Assembly (NCBI GenBank): GCA_947501805.1
Contig: CANMXJ010000005.1
Coordinates: 186,001 to 250,000 of the forward strand
From: an uncultured Sulfitobacter sp.
Lineage (GTDB): Bacteria > Pseudomonadota > Alphaproteobacteria > Rhodobacterales > Rhodobacteraceae
Length of the DNA: 64,000 nt
Direction of reading: 5' to 3'
Shown here: positions 1 through 6,880 of the stretch, piece after piece
How the letters are laid out: each line of letters opens with the position of its first letter
Numbering within the stretch: the stretch's first letter is position 1
Made by a program: the position numbers and the translations under genes
The notes under the pieces: model-generated
Told to the model about the DNA's origin: nothing
The model's input: the letters and a program-made list of their open reading frames with translations, nothing else
The model's database searches: none

Positions 1-424
1 ACCATGATTGATCGTCCCGCCTGGAAGCGTTCACCGCTCCGGGGAGGGCGTGAAAGATGTGCTCTTTGGTCGGTATTTTTCTTTCCCGCTTGGTAAGGAT
101 CAACAAGATACCGACTTCGCCGGGCTTGTGAAAAAACCTCGCCCGCTATTGCATGATGCGCGGAAGAATCCGCGATTTTGAGTTGTTCACTGGCTCATGC
201 GAATTCTGTCGGCGGATTTATCTCGTACAGGTATCGCCCGTCTTTGAGATCCGTTGCGCATTGCGAAACGGATCATAAAAGCAAAAGGTATACAATTTTT
301 GATTGAATACACTCTTGGGTGAGTGATTCACTGAAATTCCCTTTCAGATTGATTTTTGTCAACCGAGATACGTGGTTCCCGAGTACCCTCTTTTCACTGG
401 AAAATTTCATTAGAGGAGCTCGTT
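1..424. other. Gene-free leader region
   Basis: I see no convincing gene here. One forward frame is open from base 1 to a TAA at 94-96 and could be the tail of a gene starting outside the window, but it has no recognisable motif. The remainder is moderately AT-rich with a TATACAAT stretch near 288, which could be a -10 element for the gene starting at 425, although no convincing -35 is paired with it. Confidence 0.4.
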
Positions 425-2461
425 ATGTTCATGACTATTCGATTTTTCTCACTCAAACGTTCTTGGATCAGGCCGTTATTGGCTACAGTCTTTGGAGGGT
501 TGTTGCTCTTTGTGGCTGGCTTCCCTGATGACGTGGCCGCGCAGGATGATCCGTGTAGTGGTTTGTTATTTTCTACTTCGGAGGACTTTCTGACGCGTGG
601 GCCCAAACCTCCTGATGGCAATCTGATTATATCGGACGGCGATCTTTTGGCGTGGCACGTCTCTGTCGGTGCCCGGATATGTCGGCGCAATGCGGAGTTG
701 ATCCGCCAGTTTGATATCTCTCGAGTGGATTTGGGTCTTGATGCTGTCGCGTCGGTTGACGAAAGCCGCAAGCTGATCGCTTTTTCTACCGAACTTGACA
801 GCCCCAACGGTGATCAATTCACCGCAGGTGATCTGCTGTTTACGAATGGCGGAATTGTTCCAAATGCAGCGCTTCTCACGCTTTTCAAAATCCCTCGCTC
901 GCTTGATTTGGGCTTGGATGCCGTAACGCTTGTGGGCAAAGAAGACCGGCTTCGCCGTCTGGCAGAAGTTGCCCGCAGTGGTCGCTTCAGAGAAGATCCC
1001 CGTCAACTGGTCAGTTTTCTCAAGGAACTGGATGTCGATATCTGGTTTTCCACCGAAGGGACGCCACCGGAAATCGGGAAGCCCATCTTTCTGGATGGTG
1101 ATCTGCTATCTGCACGTGATGGTGCGATTGTGCGATCCAACGCGTCGCTTTTGCCGGCGCTGCCAGCTGGAATACCGGTGCGTGGTGCCGATTTTGGTCT
1201 GGATGCCTTTACGCCGGCACTGGACCCGATCGAAAACGTACCGGTCGAATTGATGTCGACCGAGATTGTTGGCTTTGGACCGACGCCATTCACGGATGGT
1301 GATGTCTTGCAACCCGGTCCGTCAATCTGGCTAAAGGCAGGTGATCTCTTGAAAACGCTGGAACCGGCGACCCGTGATCTGGGCCTTGACGCCTTGCATG
1401 AAAACATCGGTGACGTGGTGCAATGCGCGCCGCCGTCGATTACGTTCATCAGTAATGTCGAGGTTGGCATGATTGATCCAACGACGGGATTGGCCAATTT
1501 TGGTGGTGTTGCGCAACGGCCTTTTGCCAGACATATTCGGGTCCAAGGCTCGATGCCGGAATTGGTAAACTGCCCGGATCTGGCAAATTACGAGTACCGT
1601 GTCGAAGTGGACCAAGGTGCCGGTTTCCCGACCTTTTCGGATCCCGGTGTCGTGCATCAGGCAAGCGAGAACTGGATGCGGATGGTGCGCCCGACACCTG
1701 CATCGCCGTGCCCGATTTCACGAAACGACACCTATGACAGTGACCCGCTGGGCTGGTTTACAGTGGCCGACTATCGTAAATTCGACGGCTGCGGTGATCC
1801 GCCCAGTCTGGCCGTGTGGAATTCGACTTCTGGCGCCAGCGATGCCTTGGTCCGGATCCGCCTGGTCATGCGTGAAATCGGTGCATCAACCGCCACATAT
1901 GTCAGCGGATCCGTGCGCGTTCAGATCGACAATGACCGCATCAATCAGCCCGATAACCTGCTGCAGACATCGTCCGGTACGGGGGACATGTGGTTTGACA
2001 TCTATCGTGCATCCGAGACCTCTCCGCTTGGCGATCAGTGCAAGGTTGAGGGCGATGGGAAAGACGTCATTCTGGACATGAAAGGACGGATCAATGACGA
2101 TTATTTCTGGAAGTATGATCTGCGATGGTCCGGAGGGTTTGTCGTTGGTGCCCACATGATCACGACGCCAGCGGATCAAACCAGTTTTGATGATGGCCGC
2201 ACTGATCTAGATGGTGAAGGCACACAGCCACCCACATCAATTCTGGTGCCACTCAAAACCGGTTTCGATCTGAGTGCAGCCTATGCATCCGTCGCAGCGG
2301 CGCAAAGTGTTCCGACCGAACTGCCCGATGTCTGTGGCTTTACGGTGCACTTCAGGGCTTGGGATAGGGCGATAGAGCTGAATTTTGCCCGCAGCATCAA
2401 CTACTTCAGTCCCATCAGTCGACACACTACAATGTGGCGTTCGTTCTGCGTCTCTCGCTAA
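425..2461 (+). CDS. Secreted repeat protein of unknown function
   Basis: A 678-aa protein of unrecognised function. The ATG at 425 is chosen because AGAGGAG lies 6 nt upstream and the protein then begins with a signal peptide: basic residues, a hydrophobic stretch (LLATVFGGLLLFVAGF) and a likely cleavage after DVAA near residue 39. Residues about 46-325 hold four degenerate repeats, each opening with (F/M)STE or FSTS, carrying GDLL or GDVL in the middle and ending in D(L/F)GLDA. Residues about 340-678 have no repeat and contain several cysteines, so they probably form a separate beta-rich domain, which is inference. It is likely exported to the periplasm or outside the cell. It stands alone on the plus strand with its own terminator. 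Whether it works with the adjacent leftward protease/ATP-grasp operon cannot be told from position. Confidence 0.75.
   Translation: MFMTIRFFSLKRSWIRPLLATVFGGLLLFVAGFPDDVAAQDDPCSGLLFSTSEDFLTRGPKPPDGNLIISDGDLLAWHVSVGARICRRNAELIRQFDISRVDLGLDAVASVDESRKLIAFSTELDSPNGDQFTAGDLLFTNGGIVPNAALLTLFKIPRSLDLGLDAVTLVGKEDRLRRLAEVARSGRFREDPRQLVSFLKELDVDIWFSTEGTPPEIGKPIFLDGDLLSARDGAIVRSNASLLPALPAGIPVRGADFGLDAFTPALDPIENVPVELMSTEIVGFGPTPFTDGDVLQPGPSIWLKAGDLLKTLEPATRDLGLDALHENIGDVVQCAPPSITFISNVEVGMIDPTTGLANFGGVAQRPFARHIRVQGSMPELVNCPDLANYEYRVEVDQGAGFPTFSDPGVVHQASENWMRMVRPTPASPCPISRNDTYDSDPLGWFTVADYRKFDGCGDPPSLAVWNSTSGASDALVRIRLVMREIGASTATYVSGSVRVQIDNDRINQPDNLLQTSSGTGDMWFDIYRASETSPLGDQCKVEGDGKDVILDMKGRINDDYFWKYDLRWSGGFVVGAHMITTPADQTSFDDGRTDLDGEGTQPPTSILVPLKTGFDLSAAYASVAAAQSVPTELPDVCGFTVHFRAWDRAIELNFARSINYFSPISRHTTMWRSFCVSR
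560..1396 (+). repeat. Four degenerate protein repeats (STE / GDLL / GLDA)
   Basis: Four repeat units of roughly 45-65 residues lie in the secreted protein, at residues about 46-107, 118-166, 206-261 and 275-323. Each unit starts with a short STE/STS strand, continues with a D/G-rich GDLL or GDVL turn and finishes with DLGLDAV, DLGLDAV, DFGLDAF or DLGLDAL. The Asp/Gly-rich turns could bind calcium or build a propeller or solenoid. That is inference from composition, not from a recognised family. Confidence 0.6.
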
Positions 2462-2480
2462 TCATACGCCTCAAGCTAAC

Positions 2481-2516
2481 GGCTCCCGTCCGGGTAATAG
2501 GACGGGAGCCTTTGTT
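2481..2516 (+). terminator. Rho-independent terminator of the repeat protein gene
   Basis: A perfect 11-bp stem (GGCTCCCGTCC / GGACGGGAGCC) with an 8-nt loop is followed by TTTGTT. It lies 20 nt after the stop codon of the secreted repeat protein. Confidence 0.85.
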
Positions 2517-2696
2517 CCGCGCCTTATGGCGGACCTTGGTTCTCCCAAGAGAAATAGCTTTTATGAGTGCGTCGCAAGTGTGCCGGACCATTGAGGAATA
2601 CTGAATTCCTCGCTTCAGAATGTGCGCACTGTGCAGAAATATCTTCGACCCGAAACATCAATTCCTGAAGTCATTGCAATCGCGCGCTGATGAAAT

Positions 2697-3641
2697 CTAC
2701 GATCCTGCGAGATACTGCGCGATCGCTGCCGAAATCGGCTGATCAGTATGCGCTTCATAGTAGGAATACGCAGGACTTGGGTTTACTTCGAAACACACCC
2801 AATCACCGTTTGGCGTTTCGCGCAGATCAATACCGGCCAGAGGCAGGTTGAGCATTTGCGACAATTCAATGCACCGCGCGGCGACGTCTTGCGGCAGATC
2901 GAAAGGCTCAAGATCGGTGGAGCCGTCCTCGTCGCGGTTGGCATACCGGTAATCCACGCCTGTTGTGATGATGCGGGTCGCAAACACGTCTTCGCCAACC
3001 ACATGAACGCGAACATCCTGTCCTTCAACACGTTCCTGAAATTGCACCGGGCAAATGCGTAACCGGTCCAGCCGGTCCAGATCGTCCGCAGTCACAGAAC
3101 GCACAATGGAGCGCACGGCACTGGCGGACTTGAAAACGACTTCTTTGCCTTGCGCCGCCGTGTTTTGCACGAATTGCCGTGCTGTGTCCGGCACGTTCGT
3201 GATCAAGGTGCGTGGAATGCCAAACCCTGCGCGGGCAATGATCCGGGCCTGAAACGGTTTTGAATTGTTGGTGCCCATCCCGGGTGTTCGGTTCAGCACC
3301 CTGCCGGAACAAAGATCAGAGAAAACCATAAACAATGTCACAAAACGCCCGAACCTAACCCGTGCCGGATCATCTTGTGGCAAGGCGCTTATTTCAGGAA
3401 AGCTTTCATCGGCATGTAGCCTTTGATAAAGTCCCGTGACCTCTTCAAGCGCTATCTCGTCCTCGTCCGCGCAGTTCAAACGGCCTTGCAGGATGCCTTG
3501 GGCACCCGCAGGATTAAACGAAAGATGCAGATCAGCATGGCGGCGCTGGTCAATCATGCGGTACGCAATCCCCAACTCGTCAAGCGATAATGCCACACGT
3601 GCAATGGGCGGTTCATCGGGCAGTCCAGCCAGTAAAATCAT
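2697..3641 (-). CDS. RimK-like ATP-grasp peptide ligase
   Basis: A 314-aa ATP-grasp enzyme. Members form amide or ester bonds by activating a carboxylate with ATP; the MvdC/MvdD and RimK branches act on peptides or protein side chains and termini. Visible features are an N-terminal pre-ATP-grasp part with VTGLYQR and VLNRTPGM, then NSKPFQ and the GIPRTLITN linker, the ATP-binding lysine region (EVVFKSASAVRS), the QERVEGQDVRVHVVG hinge and the metal-binding GIDLRE...FEVNPSP near the C-terminus. The active site therefore looks intact. The ATG overlaps the stop of the upstream gene by 4 nt (ATGA), so translation is probably coupled. It is the last gene of the operon that also encodes the S8 protease. 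The substrate is unknown; the protease tail or the small propeptide-like protein are candidates by proximity only. Confidence 0.85.
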   Translation of the reverse strand: MILLAGLPDEPPIARVALSLDELGIAYRMIDQRRHADLHLSFNPAGAQGILQGRLNCADEDEIALEEVTGLYQRLHADESFPEISALPQDDPARVRFGRFVTLFMVFSDLCSGRVLNRTPGMGTNNSKPFQARIIARAGFGIPRTLITNVPDTARQFVQNTAAQGKEVVFKSASAVRSIVRSVTADDLDRLDRLRICPVQFQERVEGQDVRVHVVGEDVFATRIITTGVDYRYANRDEDGSTDLEPFDLPQDVAARCIELSQMLNLPLAGIDLRETPNGDWVCFEVNPSPAYSYYEAHTDQPISAAIAQYLAGS

Positions 3642-4354
3642 GTCCGATTTTCCTTTATCATCTGCGCTACCTGCGCAATCAGGCCGGTATGCGCGTGACC
3701 GAGGTACGGAATTGGCGACGCATAAGAGAAAACCAAACCGTCTTGTGCAGAGCTGAAATAAAGCTCGACCAGATCAAGCCCGACATAGGCTGCCAGATCG
3801 CAGCATTTATCGAAAAAATGCGTTGGCACAGACGCGCTGTAGCACCGTCCCTGACAGACAATTGCTGATTGGACCGGATCCGGCGTTAACGGATCGGGAA
3901 GGGTGCTGTCATAGATCATATCTGGCACGGGCAAACCGACTGCCGCTGCATTGTGGTACCAGATCGCAGGGTGATATGTCGGGCCTGCCATCGACGTCGC
4001 CGTCGGGCGGTTGATCACGGGGCAGGGCAAAGCACTGATCCAACTGGACCAGATCGCCAGGAGTTCTTGCTGCATATAGGTCCGGTCGGTGGTATTCACC
4101 GTTGCCAGATGCGCGTCCGGCAAAAATTGCACCCGGTTGATTAGACCCGTTATTGATGAATTGTCGAGCGTAGCGTGGGATTTTAGCGCCACGCTGCTGG
4201 TGATCGTGGTTTCATCCAACCGGTGCTGCATGTCGGTTGCATATACCAACTCCTGCGGAGTGATGATATGTGCGGTTGCCCCGTGTAAGCGGCGCAATTC
4301 GGCAACGAACCAGCGCGCCGAAATGTCGTCAGGAGGGCACAAGAAAACAAACAT
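3638..4354 (-). CDS. Degenerate ATP-grasp-like partner protein
   Basis: A 238-aa protein that aligns end to end by eye with the ATP-grasp ligase encoded next to it. The starts match (MFVFLCPPDDISAR vs MILLAGLPDEPPIAR), as do the middles (ITGLINRV vs VTGLYQRL; CPVINRP vs RVLNRTP; GLPVPDMIYDS vs GIPRTLITN) and the ends (GLDLVELYF...DGLVFSYASPIP vs GIDLRET...DWVCFEVNPSP). The central lobe is much shorter, and the metal-binding Glu/Asn of the EVNPSP motif are replaced (SYASPIP). It therefore probably cannot catalyse ligation and may act as a regulatory or substrate-binding partner, which is inference. I chose the start at 4354 from this alignment and an upstream GGAAAG. An upstream ATG at 4378 would add 8 residues. 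It sits after the S8 protease gene and overlaps the ligase gene by 4 nt. Confidence 0.7.
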   Translation of the reverse strand: MFVFLCPPDDISARWFVAELRRLHGATAHIITPQELVYATDMQHRLDETTITSSVALKSHATLDNSSITGLINRVQFLPDAHLATVNTTDRTYMQQELLAIWSSWISALPCPVINRPTATSMAGPTYHPAIWYHNAAAVGLPVPDMIYDSTLPDPLTPDPVQSAIVCQGRCYSASVPTHFFDKCCDLAAYVGLDLVELYFSSAQDGLVFSYASPIPYLGHAHTGLIAQVAQMIKENRT

Positions 4355-4413
4355 ACATAAACTTTCCATATGGGACATGGCCCCGTCAGTGATCTGGCGG
4401 GACCATCCTTTGA

Positions 4414-6291
4414 TCAGAAGCCTTCAACGTCCTTGGCGTCTTTTTCATCCTTGACCATCTGGGCCGCGGCTTCGGGGTCTTCTTGCTCCCCCGCATAGTC
4501 CTGCGCGCCCTGTGCCAGATCAGGCCGTAACTCCGATGTGATGAAATGGGTCAGATCGCCAACCATCGCCTCAAGTGACGCCAGACGTTCTTCCATCTCG
4601 TCACCTGTTGGTGTCAGGCCACCTTCACGTTGCTTTTCGACTTGCTTCTCAACCCGCTTTTCCAGTTGTTTCTCCAACTGTTTGTCGATGCGTTTCTCGA
4701 AGCGGTCCTTATCCTTCTCCTTGATCTCTTTGATCTCCTTGCGGTCCTTTTCCTTCATCTCCTTGATGAATTCTTTGCGCTCCTTGTACTTCTCGATTTC
4801 CTTCATCGATTCCTTGATGAATTCTTTGCGCTTGAGAACTGGACCAAAGGCACAGCGATGTAACGCTTTCAGGTCGGGTCGGTTACCGATACGCTGGGTG
4901 CGCGGGCGACCCGGTCCATCGGTTTGTGGGGCTCCGGTGGTTCGCAGGCACCGACGCACTTTGGCCGGACTTAGGACCGCTGTCCCGCGTGCGCGGGCCA
5001 TACCTTGCAATGACCCGATGGCCCCGACCACGATGGGCGATGCGGATGAAGTCCCCGAAAACGTATCGGTATACCAGACGTCTTCATGGCCACCCTGCAA
5101 CCCGCCGTAGCCGCAGGTAGTGACCTCGCGGCCCCAGCCTTGTGCATCGATCAGCGCCCCGTAATTCGAGAAATCCAGCCGTGATCTGTCTGGCCCGTGG
5201 TTGCGCCCGTGCGTGCCGGGGGGTGGTGCACCGGCCCCGACAACAATCGCGCCGGAATCTCGGTTGGACCTGCGGAACGGATTGGTCCAGCTTCTCGGGA
5301 AGCCGTTTGGACGCACCTGATAGATGTTGTCATCAAGGTTTTCGGCCCCGTTACCTGCGGCTTCTACCACGATGATCCCGCGCCGTGTTGCGGCCAGAAT
5401 GGCGGCAAAATCGTCTTCCCACCATTCGAGCGCGATGTAGCCCTTTTGATCGGCCCGCGATTGAAAGTTGTGGCGTGGGCCAGGGCGGTGCAGTTCCAGT
5501 AGTATCACATCGCCCCGCCGCAACCTTGTGGTGGCATGGCGGATCGCACCAGCAGATCCCATGCCACCAAAGATTGACACGGCAGATGCTCTGGCCTGAT
5601 CGCAAATTCCCGAAACTCCGAAGGTGTTGTGATCACCGGAATACTCGCCCAGTACCGCAGTACCATGGTTGCGCCAACCGATGTTTGTGGATTGGGTGCC
5701 GCCGACAACACCGCCTTGCATCTGTCTTAGGTCCTCGTGGGTAAAGCGCCAGGCCCCCTCGATGTCGATGATGCGGACGTTTTGACCGCGACCGCCACCG
5801 CGAGCCCACGCCCAGCGGGCATCCACCCCGACGGGACTTGGGTCAAGATAGCCCTGTCGCGATACAAAATTGGGCGTCACTGGCGGCTCGTCCTGTGTCG
5901 GCGCATCTTCGTCGTCAAGCATCACGGGCGGCTCTGCGCCGGGTTTGACATATGACGCTTCGACCTGGCTCAACTCTGCCATGGCTTCGGCCGCATCTTC
6001 GGCCTTATCGTCATCAACTTCCAGCTTATAGAACCGGGACAACTCTGGCATGGGAATGTCGCCGTCAGCGGATTCTTCCAACATTTCCAGTTCGATTCGT
6101 TCTTCCGTGCTACCAAACATCGAGACCATGCTGGCCTTGTATTTCTTCAATACCTTTTCAAGATCCGTTACCGGCTCTGCCGTGGTTGTCTCAAACCGTC
6201 CTGCAGAAGCGCGCAAACCCGCGTCTGGCTGCATGACAACAATGGTCTCGCGCGGTGACGCAGGCGCTCTGTTATCTGTATCTTCAGTCAT
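4414..6291 (-). CDS. Subtilisin-like S8 protease with Lys/Glu-rich C-terminal tail
   Basis: A 625-aa serine protease. Residues about 85-122 resemble an I9-type propeptide (SRFYKLEV...VEASYVKPGAEPP). The peptidase domain covers about 145-480 with a full triad: Asp176 (RIIDIEGAW), His209 (RNHGTAVLG) and Ser415 (FSGTSSASP), plus the oxyanion Asn314 (EAAGNG). After the domain, residues about 487-556 are a very Lys/Glu-rich, probably coiled-coil stretch with internal repeats of KEFIKE. An acidic 70-residue tail follows. No signal peptide is visible, so the protein may act in the cytoplasm or leave by a non-Sec route. AGGAGG lies 8 nt before the ATG. It is the second gene of the leftward operon, 29 nt after the small propeptide-like gene and 59 nt before the degenerate ATP-grasp gene. 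Substrate and trigger are unknown. Confidence 0.9.
   Translation of the reverse strand: MTEDTDNRAPASPRETIVVMQPDAGLRASAGRFETTTAEPVTDLEKVLKKYKASMVSMFGSTEERIELEMLEESADGDIPMPELSRFYKLEVDDDKAEDAAEAMAELSQVEASYVKPGAEPPVMLDDEDAPTQDEPPVTPNFVSRQGYLDPSPVGVDARWAWARGGGRGQNVRIIDIEGAWRFTHEDLRQMQGGVVGGTQSTNIGWRNHGTAVLGEYSGDHNTFGVSGICDQARASAVSIFGGMGSAGAIRHATTRLRRGDVILLELHRPGPRHNFQSRADQKGYIALEWWEDDFAAILAATRRGIIVVEAAGNGAENLDDNIYQVRPNGFPRSWTNPFRRSNRDSGAIVVGAGAPPPGTHGRNHGPDRSRLDFSNYGALIDAQGWGREVTTCGYGGLQGGHEDVWYTDTFSGTSSASPIVVGAIGSLQGMARARGTAVLSPAKVRRCLRTTGAPQTDGPGRPRTQRIGNRPDLKALHRCAFGPVLKRKEFIKESMKEIEKYKERKEFIKEMKEKDRKEIKEIKEKDKDRFEKRIDKQLEKQLEKRVEKQVEKQREGGLTPTGDEMEERLASLEAMVGDLTHFITSELRPDLAQGAQDYAGEQEDPEAAAQMVKDEKDAKDVEGF
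4760..4831 (-). repeat. Direct repeat within the protease tail coding region
   Basis: A 21-bp sequence (4760-4780) is repeated exactly at 4811-4831, 51 bp (17 codons) away. It encodes the two RKEFIKE/KEFIKE copies in the Lys/Glu-rich tail of the S8 protease. Such in-frame repetition can allow the tail to change length by recombination. Confidence 0.8.
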
Positions 6292-6320
6292 GTCTCAAGC
6301 TCCTCCTGGTGTGATGAAAA

Positions 6321-6593
6321 TCAGGGAAGGGCGTCCGGTGGCTTTCTGTAGCTTGCGTCAACAAACGCCTTGCCCCGTAGTTCTACGATCAGTGCGTCAG
6401 CCTGATCCTCGCTAGAGGCCAGAACCGTCGCAAATCGCAACGTTTCAGCGTTTTCATCGACAGGGGGCTGAACTGCCACATCATGTTCGGCGGCCCAGTC
6501 TTTCAGCATCAAAAAAGCATGAGCCATGGATGCCGCACCCGAACTGTCGGGTACCGGTACTAAGATCACAGTCACCAATACGGGTTCGGGCAT
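6321..6593 (-). CDS. Small stand-alone subtilisin-propeptide-like protein
   Basis: A 90-aa protein whose C-terminal half resembles the propeptide of the S8 protease encoded just downstream. The small protein reads LRFATVL...DQADALIVEL...VDASYRKPPDALP, against SRFYKLEV...AEDAAEAMAEL...VEASYVKPGAEPP in the protease. Free-standing I9-type proteins are known to inhibit or assist folding of subtilisins, so an inhibitor or chaperone role is a reasonable inference. The ATG at 6593 has AGGAG 8 nt upstream; a TTG 18 nt earlier is less likely. It is the first gene of the four-gene leftward operon. It could alternatively be a recognition or carrier protein for the ATP-grasp pair. No secretion signal is visible. 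Confidence 0.65.
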   Translation of the reverse strand: MPEPVLVTVILVPVPDSSGAASMAHAFLMLKDWAAEHDVAVQPPVDENAETLRFATVLASSEDQADALIVELRGKAFVDASYRKPPDALP

Positions 6594-6880
6594 TCGAAGT
6601 TCTCCTGTCAAACGCGTGGTAAACGCTTGGGTAACGTAGGGTCATCTAAATTTGTTGTTTTTGACAAATATCAATTACAGGTTGAATTTTTTGAGGTATG
6701 AATTGGAAGACTGGCATGCCAAGCGGCTGGTTGGTTTTAGTTCATTAGCCAAGAGACGGAGCGTCTGATTTCCAAGAAGTAATTCCTGCCGGACGGAAGC
6801 CATTTTCAAGAGATTCCCCAGATATCAAGTGCTTGCCGGCTTTTTCGACGTCCGAGGCTACATCAGAAAACAGGTGCCTT
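6594..6880. promoter_or_regulatory. Divergent promoter region of the protease/ATP-grasp cluster
   Basis: This 287-bp gap separates the leftward operon from the rightward triple-hydrolase gene and must hold promoters for one or both. Bases about 6648-6705 are distinctly AT-rich. They include a TTGACA at 6661-6666 inside a small dyad (TTGA-6 nt-TCAA) and a TATGAA at 6697-6702. The TTGACA and TATGAA are too far apart to form one standard promoter, so I do not assign exact boxes. Confidence 0.4.

Noticed and set aside
394..1497. Long minus-strand open frames opposite the secreted repeat protein
   Set aside because: They lack ribosome-binding sites and recognisable motifs and lie opposite a frame with a clear signal peptide, repeats and terminator.
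4538..5110. Plus-strand frame rich in Ser/Phe/Leu opposite the S8 protease tail
   Set aside because: It is the complement of the Lys/Glu-rich repeat and has low complexity for that reason; the protease frame has a full catalytic triad.
6661..6702. A sigma-70 promoter from TTGACA (6661) and TATGAA (6697)
   Set aside because: The spacing is 30 bp, far from the usual 16-18; kept only as a general promoter region.
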